Below, one piece after another: positions 52,106-61,456 of a stretch of DNA of 64,000 bases (positions are counted from its first letter, which is position 1; every line of letters begins with the position of its first letter). The stretch lies in the NCBI GenBank assembly GCA_039815685.1, contig JBCBYV010000008.1, positions 93,717 to 157,716 of the forward strand, given 5' to 3'. The stretch comes from Thermohalobaculum sp039815685. GTDB taxonomy: Bacteria > Pseudomonadota > Alphaproteobacteria > Rhodobacterales > Rhodobacteraceae. The position numbers were made by a program, and so were the translations under genes. The notes under the pieces are model-generated. The model saw nothing but the letters and a program-made list of their open reading frames with translations, did no database searches and was not told where the DNA came from.

Positions 52106-52149
52106 AACGCTGAAAGGCTGAGAGCACTATGCTGCTCTGCAACAGCGTT
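52106..52149 (+). promoter_or_regulatory. Nested hairpin in the leader of the GT4 gene
   Basis: Two coaxial perfect inverted repeats: outer aacgctg (52106-52112) with cagcgtt (52143-52149), inner agagca (52121-52126) with tgctct (52133-52138). It ends 13 bases before ATG 52163, covering the likely ribosome landing zone, or it may be a two-part operator in the divergent promoter. Confidence 0.45.
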
Positions 52150-52162
52150 GGATTGAGGGTGG

Positions 52163-53344
52163 ATGGCGATGCGTGCTCCGCGGGTAGCACTTGTGCATTA
52201 CTGGATGCTGAAGATGCGCGGGGGCGAGAAGGTCCTCGAGGAGCTGCTGAAGATCTGGCCCTCAGCCGATATCTACACTCATGTCGTTGATCGCGAAGCG
52301 CTTTCGCCGGTGTTCTCGAATGTGCGCATCACCGAGACCTTCGTCGGCTCGCTGCCGCGGGCCAAGCGGCATTACCAGAAATATCTGCCCTTCATGCCGC
52401 GTGCGCTGGAGGAGCTCGACCTATCGGCATACGATCTCGTGATCTCGTCGGAGTCTGGCCCGGCGAAGGGGGTGATCGCGCGGCCGGACGCGCTCCATGT
52501 CTGCTACTGCCATTCGCCGATGCGCTACCTCTGGGACCAGTATCCCTACTATCGCGACCGGTTCCCGCGACCGCTCCGCCCGGTCGTGAGCTTCATGTTT
52601 CACCGGTTGCGCCAATGGGACGCCGCCTCCGCGGCGCGCGTGGATGCCTTCGCCGCCAATTCATGGTTCGTGGCGCAGCGGCTTGGCCGCGCCTGGGGGC
52701 GGGACGCCACCGTCATCCACCCGCCGGTCGATCTCAGCGATCTGGGCGACGGACCAGTGGCGGGGCCCGGGGATAGGAGCGACTATCTCTTCGTCTCGGA
52801 ACTTGTCGGCTATAAGCGGGCAGATCTCGCCATCGAGGCCTTTCGGGCGATGCCGGATCGAAAGCTTCTGATCGTCGGTGATGGGGAGGAGCGGGGGAGG
52901 CTCGAGCGCGATTTGCCGCCAAACGTCACGATGCTGGGCCGCGTCTCCCGCGAAAGGCTGCTGGAGCTCTTCGGATCGGTGCGGGCGCTGGTCTTTCCGG
53001 GTGAGGAGGATTTCGGCATCGTCCCGGTCGAAGCGATGGGCATCGGCTGCCCGGTCATCGCCTTTCGGCGCGGCGGGGCGACGGAGACGGTGAAGGCCGA
53101 TGAGACTGGCGTCTTCTTCGACGATCAGGAGCCCGGTGCGCTGGTGGCAGCGGTGCAGCGGTTCGAGGGCATGGCCGAGCGCTTTGCGGCTGACCGGCTT
53201 CAGGCGCGCGCGCAGGAGTTCTCGCCCGAGCGGTTCCGGGAAAGCTTCTCGCGCTTCGTCGAGGATAGCTGGCAGCGCAAGCTTGCGCGCCGCCCGGCGG
53301 ACAGTATCCCCGCCGCCGACCTCAGCATGACCGGCGCGCCCTGA
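52163..53344 (+). CDS. Glycosyltransferase family 4 protein (WbaZ/mannosyltransferase-like)
   Basis: 393-residue GT-B enzyme. The N-terminus VALVHYWMLKMRGGEKVLEE and CYCHSPMRYLWDQYPYY are characteristic of WbaZ-like glycosyltransferases; the C-terminal donor domain has LVGYKRADLAIEAF and PGEEDFGIVPVEAMGIG. Acts in the cytoplasm in assembly of a lipid-linked repeat. Followed 25 bases later by a GT2-type gene on the same strand. Confidence 0.9.
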   Translation: MAMRAPRVALVHYWMLKMRGGEKVLEELLKIWPSADIYTHVVDREALSPVFSNVRITETFVGSLPRAKRHYQKYLPFMPRALEELDLSAYDLVISSESGPAKGVIARPDALHVCYCHSPMRYLWDQYPYYRDRFPRPLRPVVSFMFHRLRQWDAASAARVDAFAANSWFVAQRLGRAWGRDATVIHPPVDLSDLGDGPVAGPGDRSDYLFVSELVGYKRADLAIEAFRAMPDRKLLIVGDGEERGRLERDLPPNVTMLGRVSRERLLELFGSVRALVFPGEEDFGIVPVEAMGIGCPVIAFRRGGATETVKADETGVFFDDQEPGALVAAVQRFEGMAERFAADRLQARAQEFSPERFRESFSRFVEDSWQRKLARRPADSIPAADLSMTGAP

Positions 53345-53369
53345 GCGGGACGCGGGGGCGGGTTTGGCG

Positions 53370-54440
53370 ATGGAGCGAAACGGACTGAAACGCCTGAGCG
53401 AGCGCCGGTTCAAGGCGGTCAAGGGCGATGTGACCTTCGCGCTGATGGCGAAGAACGAGATCGCGATCATCGGCGAATTCCTGGACCATCACCGCAGCAT
53501 CGGCGCCACCCAGTTCCTGACCATCGACAACGGTTCGGACGACGGCACGTTGGAGTTCCTGCTCGAGCAGCCGGACTGCGTCGTCTACCGGACGGAGGAT
53601 GCCTTCGCGGAGGCAAACTTCGGCATGGACTGGATCAACCAGTTGATGCGGGAACACGGCGAGGGCGGCTGGTTCGCCTATCTCGATTGCGACGAGCACC
53701 TGCAGTTTCCAGGAATGGATCACCGCAGCGTGCAGGAGTTCGCCGCAGCGCTGCGTGCCGAGGGTCACGACGCCGTCCACGCTGTGATGGTCGATATGTA
53801 TCCGGCGGCCGATTTCGCAGGGATCGATCTTGCCGACCGGGACCGGCCCCTGGCCGAGATCATGAACTACTTCGACCGGGACTATGTTGTTCGGCGGCGA
53901 CCGCACCGACCTTGGCGGGCCGGCAGACGTGCGCCGCTCCAGATCCTCGGTGGGCCGCGATGCCGGTTGCTCTCGGACCTCCGGCGCGAAGCCGGGCGGG
54001 GCTGGCGTCATGCAATGTTCGTCGGGCAGATCGACCGCTTCGTTCACAAGCTGCCAGCAGCGGCCTTGCCGCTTGCCTTCCGGCTTTGGCCGCGGCTCGT
54101 GCCGGCATTGCAGAAGACACCGCTTACCTTCGTCGGCCCGCATACGCGGTATCTGAATTCGCATGACGCCACGAACGTCGCGATTGCGCCGACGCTGCTT
54201 TGCCTTCTGCACTTCAAATTCTGCAGCGAGCTTGCGGTGAAGGACCGGGCCACCGGTATCGCCGAGCATCACTACCGCCGTGGCATGGAGCGCGAGCAGC
54301 TTCGCCTTGCGCTCCTCGACTGGAAGGCCGACACGCTCCTATACGAGGGAAGTGTCGAGTATCGGTCCCATCGAGACCTCGAGGAGGCTGGGCTCCTGGG
54401 TGATCGGTTCGCGGATGTCCTGACCCAGTACAACGCCTGA
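53370..54440 (+). CDS. Glycosyltransferase family 2 (Glyco_tranf_2_4) protein
   Basis: 356-residue GT-A-like protein with LMAKNEIAIIGEFLDHHRS, IDNGSDDGTLEFL and the metal-binding region YLDCDEHLQFPG. An in-frame TTG two codons upstream (53364) is a possible alternative start. The middle stretch around residues 170-195 is unusually Arg-rich. Convergent with the acyltransferase gene across 42 bp. Confidence 0.85.
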   Translation: MERNGLKRLSERRFKAVKGDVTFALMAKNEIAIIGEFLDHHRSIGATQFLTIDNGSDDGTLEFLLEQPDCVVYRTEDAFAEANFGMDWINQLMREHGEGGWFAYLDCDEHLQFPGMDHRSVQEFAAALRAEGHDAVHAVMVDMYPAADFAGIDLADRDRPLAEIMNYFDRDYVVRRRPHRPWRAGRRAPLQILGGPRCRLLSDLRREAGRGWRHAMFVGQIDRFVHKLPAAALPLAFRLWPRLVPALQKTPLTFVGPHTRYLNSHDATNVAIAPTLLCLLHFKFCSELAVKDRATGIAEHHYRRGMEREQLRLALLDWKADTLLYEGSVEYRSHRDLEEAGLLGDRFADVLTQYNA

Positions 54441-54482
54441 GACGCAGGAGGCGCGGGGTCGCCGAGCCTACGCCAGCCAGCG

Positions 54483-56534
54483 CTACCGGTTCAGCTTCGT
54501 TCGCAGAAGCTCTCGGGCGGCGAGGGTCGTGATGTGGTCGTCGTCGAAATAGAGCGGCTCCCAGCCCTTTGATGCGAAGCAGTGCCGGGCGTCGCAGAAG
54601 AAGTCCCGCGGGTCGAGCCGTTCCTCGGGGCGGACGAAGGCGTTGAGCGCCGCCATCATTTCCCCGGCACGCTCGTCATAGCTACTGCGGGTCATTGCGA
54701 TAACGCGACCATTGTCCTCGACCGGACCGAAGAGGGCGAGCCGGGCCATCGGCGCCGTCATCTCGGGCGTGGGATAGAGGACGAGGACCTGCTTGCCGGC
54801 CTCCCGCAGCAGGCGGATGCTCTCCTCGTAGCTCGCCCAGTAGGCCGCCAGCTTTTCGCCGCGCGTGCGCCCTTCCTCGATCGTCGGCATGAAGGCTTCC
54901 GGGTCGTAGTTCGCCCAGGCGTTGTTGCCGAGCAGGTGCTGGCCGTGCCGATTGACGAGCAGTACGAGCTCGATGCGGTGATCCGACAGCACAGCCTCGA
55001 ACGCGTTTCGATACCATGTGGTGCAGCCTGGCTGCGTCGAGGTGACGAGCAGGGATGGTGCACATGCAGCGAAGGCGAGATGCTTTACGCCACCGGGCCC
55101 GATGATGTCGTCGAGCGCGTGGGCGAAGACGCTGCCGTGGCTGTCGCCGAGCACGGCGGCGACCGGTGTCGCGCCGCCATGGACGCAAGCTTTCGCGATC
55201 TCCTGGCTTGTGCGGCGCCCGCCGACCACGCATTCGGGATCGGCCGCGATCGTCTCGCTGTGCTTCGCGCTGGCGAGGAGCGAGACATAGGTGCTGTCGA
55301 AACGCTGTGGCAGCCCGCCTGTTCCAAGAGCCAGGGCCGCGACGAGCGCGACGGAGGCAACGCTTGCCGTGCCGACGACGACCCGAGGCATGCGTCTCTG
55401 TCCCGATGGCGCCGCGCTTGGCTTGTGCCGCCGCCACGGCACCTCGACCCAGTGCCAGCTCGCCCAGGATGCGAGGAAGATCAGGGGCGTGAGCGCCAGG
55501 AGCACGACCGGCTCCACGGGCTCGAGTGCCGAGAGCCGCACGAAGGCGAACAACGGCTGGTGCCAGAGATAGGCGCTGTAGCTGAGGAGCCCGAGGGCGA
55601 GGATCGGGCGCCAGCCGAGGATCATCGCCACGAACGTGCCTTGCCGCGCCGCGGCCACGATCAGCGCGGCGCCACCAACGGGTAGCAGCGCATAGAGGCC
55701 CGGAAACGGCGAGGTCTCGAGCACGAAGCTCGAGGCCAGCACCATCGCCAGCCCGACGATGGAGAGAGTCTCGCGGAGCAGCCTGCTCGCCGGGGAGGGG
55801 CCTGCCAGCCAGTCCGGCACGGCTCGGCCTCCGGCGACAAGGAACGACGGCCGCTCCACCCACGCGATGATCACCCCGACCAGCAGTTCGAAGAAGCGTG
55901 CAGGCAGTAGGTAATAGGCGGCGTTCGACGCCGTCTGCGCCGCATACTCCGAGATCGCCAGGCCGGCGAAGAAGCCGAGCACCAGCAGGATCAGGGTCCA
56001 GCGTTTGATGTAGCCGAAGGCGAGGAAGAGGCAGAGCGGGAAGACCAGATAGAACTGCTCCTCGACCGCGAGGCTCCAGGTGTGCAGCAGCGGCTTCAGC
56101 TCATTGTCCGCGTTGAAGTACCCGGTATCGAGCCAGAAGAAGATGTTCGAGACGGCGAAGAGCGTTGCGAGGACACTCTTTCCATAGGCTGCCAGCTCGT
56201 CAGGCGGCATGATCGCGAGCGCCGCAATCGTCGAGGCGATCAACACCAGGATCAGGGCCGGTAAGATCCGCCTTGCGCGGCGCTCGTAGAAGCGCAGGAA
56301 GCTGAAGCGGCCCTCGTCAAGCTCGGTGAGGATGATCCGCGCGATGAGGTAGCCGGAGATCACGAAGAACACATCGACGCCGGTGAAGCCGCCGCTGGCC
56401 GCGTCTAGGCCGCTGTGGAACAGGATCACCATCAGCACGGCGATGGCGCGCAGGCCGTCGATCTCCGGCCGATAGCCGGCCTGTGCGACAGGCAGGACAC
56501 GGGCGCTGGGCAACGAGAAGAACTTGCTAAGCAT
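54483..56534 (-). CDS. OafA/YrhL-type acyltransferase with C-terminal SGNH domain
   Basis: 683-residue polysaccharide O-acyltransferase. ATG 56534 is preferred over an upstream in-frame start because it directly precedes the family opening (YRPEIDGLRAIAVLMVILFH, with the conserved His). Ten or so hydrophobic segments form the acyltransferase-3 domain to about residue 370, then a periplasmic SGNH hydrolase-like domain carries the Ser block GDSHGS and the distal Asp-His block FDDDH. It probably O-acetylates the exopolysaccharide. Confidence 0.92.
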   Translation of the reverse strand: MLSKFFSLPSARVLPVAQAGYRPEIDGLRAIAVLMVILFHSGLDAASGGFTGVDVFFVISGYLIARIILTELDEGRFSFLRFYERRARRILPALILVLIASTIAALAIMPPDELAAYGKSVLATLFAVSNIFFWLDTGYFNADNELKPLLHTWSLAVEEQFYLVFPLCLFLAFGYIKRWTLILLVLGFFAGLAISEYAAQTASNAAYYLLPARFFELLVGVIIAWVERPSFLVAGGRAVPDWLAGPSPASRLLRETLSIVGLAMVLASSFVLETSPFPGLYALLPVGGAALIVAAARQGTFVAMILGWRPILALGLLSYSAYLWHQPLFAFVRLSALEPVEPVVLLALTPLIFLASWASWHWVEVPWRRHKPSAAPSGQRRMPRVVVGTASVASVALVAALALGTGGLPQRFDSTYVSLLASAKHSETIAADPECVVGGRRTSQEIAKACVHGGATPVAAVLGDSHGSVFAHALDDIIGPGGVKHLAFAACAPSLLVTSTQPGCTTWYRNAFEAVLSDHRIELVLLVNRHGQHLLGNNAWANYDPEAFMPTIEEGRTRGEKLAAYWASYEESIRLLREAGKQVLVLYPTPEMTAPMARLALFGPVEDNGRVIAMTRSSYDERAGEMMAALNAFVRPEERLDPRDFFCDARHCFASKGWEPLYFDDDHITTLAARELLRTKLNR

Positions 56535-56605
56535 GATACACCACCCCGATGGGCAACACAGCGAACGGCTTCGATGCGGCAGGCACGATCCGGGACCCAC
56601 GGTCC

Positions 56606-57625
56606 CTAGCGTTGAAAGCGGTTCGGGACTTCGTTCTTCATGGCGAGCATCCGCCTCAGATGATCCAGGATCACCCGGCTCTTGCGCCTAGCCCTGAATG
56701 CGAGCGTGGCCGCAGCGGTGCGGCCGACCGCGACCGCGGAGGTGACGCTCAACGCCTCGGGGTAGAGCATCTGCCGCGCGCCCATATCAAAGCAGGGCTT
56801 GCCCGACAGGCGGGAGATGGCGACCGCTTGGGCCGTCTCGCTCTCGACGAAGAACCGGGCGAGCGGGTCGGCAGCAAAGACCTTGGCCTTGAATTCTCCA
56901 TGGTTGCCAAGCCGTCGGCGATCTTCCGCCGTTGGCAGGTCGAGCATGACGAGTTCGTCGTAGCGAATGCCATGACGGTCGAGCCATTCGGCCGTCGGTG
57001 CCCGGTACTTCTCGAGCCGGCTCGTGACGATCTTCCGGATGCGATAGCTTGGCCGCATCAGCGGCGTGGCCGTGCGAACGAATTCGAGGTACCGCGCGCC
57101 GTCGTCGTTCTGCTCCGATGTGGGATCGACGCAAAGCACGCCGTCCATGTCGAGGCAGGCATCGCCCATCATCTGCGTGTGGAAGAGGTTCCACTCGAAG
57201 ACCCGCGGGAAGCTCACCGCTTCGAGGACGATGTCGGCATGGCGCTCGGCACCTCTCGCTCCATAGGCCGTCAGGGTGGTCACGCGGGCTGACGGGTACT
57301 TTTCCTCGATGAGCGCTTTCGCCTCCACCATCGCAGCGCCGGTATTCACGCTATCATCGACGAGGAGAACGTGCCGGGCATCGTCCGCGCGTTCGAGTGT
57401 CGAGGCGGCGCTGCGGCTCCGCCCCTTGCCGCCGATCTTGCCTTCGAGAAACGCGGGCAAGTCGACGACGCGGGAATTCATCAGGAGCGCGATGTTCAGG
57501 GCCGGCAGCATGCCGCTGCGAGGAATGCCGACGACGATATCGATGTCCGAAGGTACCCGGTGGACCGAACTCCACACCAGGTTGGAGAGGTCCGTCAGAC
57601 CGCGATAGTTGAGATGCCCGTTCAT
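56606..57625 (-). CDS. Phosphoribosyltransferase domain fused to HAD-like domain
   Basis: 339 residues. The N-terminal half is a type I phosphoribosyltransferase-like fold with VVGIPRSGMLPALNIAL and the PRPP-loop VLLVDDSVNTGAAM. The second half begins ACLDMDGVLCVDPT, a DxDG motif as in HAD phosphatases (nucleophile Asp first), followed by KIVTSRLEKYRAPTAEWL and a Lys-containing later motif (GEFKAKVFAAD). Such fusions are known sporadically in polysaccharide and sugar-nucleotide loci but have no assigned reaction. It is in the export operon, 46 bp downstream of the ExoF-like gene. Confidence 0.82.
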   Translation of the reverse strand: MNGHLNYRGLTDLSNLVWSSVHRVPSDIDIVVGIPRSGMLPALNIALLMNSRVVDLPAFLEGKIGGKGRSRSAASTLERADDARHVLLVDDSVNTGAAMVEAKALIEEKYPSARVTTLTAYGARGAERHADIVLEAVSFPRVFEWNLFHTQMMGDACLDMDGVLCVDPTSEQNDDGARYLEFVRTATPLMRPSYRIRKIVTSRLEKYRAPTAEWLDRHGIRYDELVMLDLPTAEDRRRLGNHGEFKAKVFAADPLARFFVESETAQAVAISRLSGKPCFDMGARQMLYPEALSVTSAVAVGRTAAATLAFRARRKSRVILDHLRRMLAMKNEVPNRFQR

Positions 57626-57671
57626 AATCAGTTCTCCAAACGCAACTCACGCACCAGACATCGGCCGCCGT

Positions 57672-58889
57672 TCAACTCGGTGCTTCGGGCACCAGCGACA
57701 CCATCAAGAGATCGCCCGGACGAAGCGGCGTGCTTGCGGCGGCGCCGATGGTCTGGCCGCCGCGGACGATCTTCATGTCGAAGAAGCTCGGGTCGACCAA
57801 GCCGCCGAGGTCGTTCACCAACAGGAGCTTGCGCCGCTGTGCGTCCTCGCTGATCCGGTTGGCGCGAATGGCGTCCTGCGTCACGCGCACGCCCTCCATC
57901 GCCTGTTCGAGACGCGCACCGCGGAGACGGACGATCTCTGCCGAGAGATCGACGCGCCGGTCGCGCGCCGCGCTCAGTGCCACCTTGAACTCGATGATCC
58001 GGGCATTCGCCTCGGTGATGAGGCGTTCGAAGCGTTGCAGCTCGTTGGCGGGTCTCAGGCCGCGGTCAACGAGGCTCTTGACCGTATCCCGCTCCTCCGC
58101 CTGCAGTTCGGCAACGCGCTCCTGGCCCTCGATCCGGTCCTCGAGGAGGGCGATCTGCTCTTCCGCCTCGACCACGCCTTCGCGCCAGAGGCGGGTGAGC
58201 TCGGTGGCGATCTCCGCCTCTTCGCGCAGGATACGCGCTTCGATCCTCAGCGCGTCCTCGACCTCCTCGTTCTCGGCAACCTCGTTCATCGCCGCATCGA
58301 TGCGGTCGCGGCCGTCGGCCTGCGCCTCGAAACGGGCGAGCCTGATGAGCAGAGCAGCGTGTTCGACATCGAGCCGAGCGCGATCCGCCTCGATATCGTT
58401 CACCATCAGTGCCCGCTGCGTCGCGTCCATCGAGGCAAGCGTGAACCCGCCGGCAAGACCCACCGCGGCGCCGACATTGAGCGCCGAATGGAAGTCTACC
58501 GCGCCCGGGTTGCGCACGCTGCCGGACACGAGAACCGGTGCCATGCCCTGCAGGGTCAGCGAGGCGGCCGGTTCCACGTAGATGTTGGCCTCGCGCGCGG
58601 CCTCGTCGGCACGGGCTTCGGCCTCGTCGAGCGTGAGGCCGACGACCTGAATGCGTCCGACGCCCGGCAGGGAAAGATCGCCGTTGGGATCGACACGCGC
58701 CGCGGCCTCCTCACCACCGCTGAAGCGCACGAGGATCTCGTCACCAATCGTGATCCGGTAGCCGCCATCCGCAATGGCAAGACTGGCGGTCACGAGCAGG
58801 GTCACGACCGAGAACCCGAACGGCCGCAACAGTCTACCGGCTACGTCATGGACGGTCTGCGGGATGGAAATACTGCGCACCACACACAT
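57672..58889 (-). CDS. exoF: Polysaccharide export outer-membrane protein (ExoF/Wza-like)
   Basis: 405 residues. A signal-peptide-like hydrophobic stretch (about residues 26-42) is followed by a Poly_export domain (YRITIGDEILVRFSGGEE, VDPNGDLSLPGVGRIQV), a SLBB-type segment (VLVSGSVRNPGAVDFHS) and then a long alpha-helical coiled coil (about 190-345) as in Sinorhizobium ExoF, ending in a second SLBB-like fold. No lipobox Cys is present, unlike Wza. It should form the outer-membrane and periplasmic export channel. Three bases separate it from the ExoP-like stop. Confidence 0.87.
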   Translation of the reverse strand: MCVVRSISIPQTVHDVAGRLLRPFGFSVVTLLVTASLAIADGGYRITIGDEILVRFSGGEEAAARVDPNGDLSLPGVGRIQVVGLTLDEAEARADEAAREANIYVEPAASLTLQGMAPVLVSGSVRNPGAVDFHSALNVGAAVGLAGGFTLASMDATQRALMVNDIEADRARLDVEHAALLIRLARFEAQADGRDRIDAAMNEVAENEEVEDALRIEARILREEAEIATELTRLWREGVVEAEEQIALLEDRIEGQERVAELQAEERDTVKSLVDRGLRPANELQRFERLITEANARIIEFKVALSAARDRRVDLSAEIVRLRGARLEQAMEGVRVTQDAIRANRISEDAQRRKLLLVNDLGGLVDPSFFDMKIVRGGQTIGAAASTPLRPGDLLMVSLVPEAPS

Positions 58890-58892
58890 GGC

Positions 58893-61067
58893 TCACTTAC
58901 TCCTACGCGTCATGTTGAGCACCAGACCTGCGAACTGGACCCCGACATCGGAAAGGGCGCTGATCCCGCTCTGCACCGAACGGCGGGAGGTGCGGCGCGA
59001 GTCCACGATGTAGAGACAGGTATCCGCAACGTTGCAGAGCACGAGCGTATCCGCGACCGATAGCGTCGGCGGCACGTCGATGATCACGCCGTCGTAGCGG
59101 CGACCGAGATCCGCCATCAGTGAGCTGAAGGCTTCGACCGTAAGGGCGTCGGACATCGGCGACAGAGACTTCGCGCAAGGCAGGACGTCGAACCCTGCAT
59201 CGGGCAGATGGACGATAGCTTCCTCGACCTTGTGCCGCCCCGAGAGCACCGAGATCAGATCGCCTCGATCCTTCAGGTGCTCGCGCATGCCCTTGCTGAG
59301 CGTCGGGTTGCGGATATCCGCATCCACGACGATCACGTTGCTGCCGAGCCTGCTGGAGAGATAGGCGAGCGAGAGGCAGATGGTCGTCCGCCCCTCCCCG
59401 GCTACCGAGGAAGCGATCGCGATCGAATTCACGCCATGGGAGAAGCGCGACAGGAGAAGGTTTGTCCGAAGCTGACGAAGCTCCTCGGAAAACACCGGTG
59501 CCTTGTCCGAGTTCAGCCGGCGCAGCAGCGGTGCGCCGCGCAAACGGCGGTCGCGAGGGATCGAGGCGAGGACCGGCAGGCCGATAAGGGCGTCCGCCTC
59601 TCTCTCATCCCGAATGCGTGGGGCGAAGATCTCACGCATGAAGACGATTGCCGCGCCGAGCGCGCCGCCGATGATCACAGCGATGGCAAGGACCAGCGAC
59701 CGCTTCGGCCAAAAGGGGCCCGGCGGCACTTCGGCGCGGGCGATCACGCGTGCGCTTGCCTGACCCTGCTCCGCCTGCGCCCGTGCCTCGTTCAGGCGTG
59801 AGAGGAGGCTCTGATACATCTCGCGCGTGGCATCTGCCTCACGCTCGAGCTGGCGGAGCTGGATCTCGGCTTGCGACAGCGTGACGATGCGGCCCTCGAA
59901 CTCGCGCGCGCTGCGCTCGAGACCTGTTTCCCGCATCACCGCGACTTGCCGCTGGTTCTCCACGCGACTTCGGTAATGGTCGACTTCCGTCGCGAGGGAG
60001 ACGTCGATCGCGCTGATCTTCGCGTCGATGTCGAGCACCAGCGGATGGCCGTTGCCATGCCGTGCGCCAAGTTCCTCGCGCTCGCTCTCAAGACGCGCGC
60101 GGTCCGCTTTGAGCTGGAGGGCGAGAGGCGAGTCGATGATGTCCGAGGTCGCCGTGCGCCCCTCGGTCGCGATCATCGTATCGAGCCGATCGAGCTCCGC
60201 CTCGATGGCGAGGCGATCCGCCCGGGCGACCGAGATCTGGCGGGACAGCTCATCAAGCTGCTGGTTTGCGGGCGTGAGACCCGATTGGCCCTGCGCGATG
60301 TTCTCGGCGCGCCGCGCCAGCACCGCGGCCTCTGCACTTTCCACGTCGCGCTCGAGAAGTCCGATCTGGCTCTCGAGCCAGGTCACGGCCGAGCGCGTTG
60401 CCGAGCGCCGCTCCTCGAGCTGGCTGTTGATATACTCTGCCGCGACCGTGTTCGGGACGAGCGCCGCAAGTTCGGGATCGGTGGAGGTGTAAGAAATCTC
60501 AATGACGTAAGAGACGCCGTCCCGCGAGACATTGAGATCGCCCTGTAGCGCCCGCGTGATGCGCTCCGGGCTCAGCGGATCGCCCTCGGGAACGGGCGGG
60601 ACGGGCAGACCCAGGGCCGTGCGCACATAGCCCGCCGCCTGATCGAAGACCTGCTTGGGGACCGATGGCGTCAGAAGTTCCGCCGTGAAGCCCGGATGCT
60701 CGGCGAGGTTCAGCTTTTCGGCCACGGTGCCAAGGAGCACGTTCGAGCTGATCACCGTCGCCTCGCCGGCCACCGCAGCCTCGTTCAGCTGCAAGCTGGA
60801 GACGACCTCTTCGCCAGTCGTGATCCGGCGCTGACGCTGGTCGAGCATGAGCTTCGTCTCAGCCGCATAGATCGGCGCCGTCTCGACGATTGCGAACATG
60901 CCGACAGCGGTGGTGAGGACGATGCACGCAGCGATGAGCCAGCGCCCACGCCACATGATACCCACGATACTGACGAAGTCGATGAACTGCCGATCTGCAG
61001 ATCCGGACCTGTCCGGAGCGCGATACGCCTGCTCAAACCCTTCCTCAGTGGGAGTGAAACGATTCAT
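58893..61067 (-). CDS. exoP: ExoP/Wzc-like polysaccharide co-polymerase with altered Walker A
   Basis: 724-residue inner-membrane chain-length and export regulator. A Wzz domain with two membrane helices (about 43-62 and 455-475) brackets a long periplasmic coiled coil, followed by a cytoplasmic BY-kinase-like domain. There the P-loop reads ASSVAGEGRTTICLS, with Arg560 where the family has Lys; Walker A' VIVVDADIRNPTL and Walker B DGVIIDVPP are intact. The C-terminus (LVLNMTRRSK) lacks a Tyr cluster, so autophosphorylation is doubtful. First gene of the minus-strand export operon. Confidence 0.9.
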   Translation of the reverse strand: MNRFTPTEEGFEQAYRAPDRSGSADRQFIDFVSIVGIMWRGRWLIAACIVLTTAVGMFAIVETAPIYAAETKLMLDQRQRRITTGEEVVSSLQLNEAAVAGEATVISSNVLLGTVAEKLNLAEHPGFTAELLTPSVPKQVFDQAAGYVRTALGLPVPPVPEGDPLSPERITRALQGDLNVSRDGVSYVIEISYTSTDPELAALVPNTVAAEYINSQLEERRSATRSAVTWLESQIGLLERDVESAEAAVLARRAENIAQGQSGLTPANQQLDELSRQISVARADRLAIEAELDRLDTMIATEGRTATSDIIDSPLALQLKADRARLESEREELGARHGNGHPLVLDIDAKISAIDVSLATEVDHYRSRVENQRQVAVMRETGLERSAREFEGRIVTLSQAEIQLRQLEREADATREMYQSLLSRLNEARAQAEQGQASARVIARAEVPPGPFWPKRSLVLAIAVIIGGALGAAIVFMREIFAPRIRDEREADALIGLPVLASIPRDRRLRGAPLLRRLNSDKAPVFSEELRQLRTNLLLSRFSHGVNSIAIASSVAGEGRTTICLSLAYLSSRLGSNVIVVDADIRNPTLSKGMREHLKDRGDLISVLSGRHKVEEAIVHLPDAGFDVLPCAKSLSPMSDALTVEAFSSLMADLGRRYDGVIIDVPPTLSVADTLVLCNVADTCLYIVDSRRTSRRSVQSGISALSDVGVQFAGLVLNMTRRSK

Positions 61068-61456
61068 ACCTAAACTGCACCCACCATACTCGTCCGCACC
61101 GGTCCCGCTGAGCGTGACCGCTTCCCACTAAGCGCGCGGACATCCATAACACAACCTTAACAAGAACGGTCTGGCTTGCGAAGCTACAACTGCTCACGGC
61201 CGCGTTGCGTCGCGAAATATTCCATTTTGGCGAGCTGTTGCCGCGCAGGGCGTGGAATTATGCCGCGTTTTTGGGCGTTGAGCGCACGCAAGAGTTGCAG
61301 TGACCCCCTCAACCGTCATCGAATCTTGACTGTCGGTACTCAATCGGAGGGAGAGCGCTCCTGAGGCCGCGTTAACGCTTTCGACTGCGGGGGCTCTCTG
61401 GCAAAGTGGCGATGCGGCAGGTGGGTGGCCGCAGATGCGTATCGTGAGGGGTGGAT
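61068..61456. promoter_or_regulatory. 389-bp divergent intergenic region of the EPS locus
   Basis: No gene was recognised here. It should contain the promoters of the minus-strand export operon and of the GT8-like gene. A TTGACT hexamer occurs at 61326-61331 without a convincing -10, and a gagggg Shine-Dalgarno at 61446-61451 sets the start of the downstream gene. Local AT content is raised around 61150-61280. Confidence 0.35.

Noticed and set aside
53880..54160. Possible compensated frameshift in the GT2-like gene
   Set aside because: The region is Arg-rich and an alternative frame is open, but the main frame keeps the family-like stretch ILGGPRCRLL, so no frameshift is claimed.
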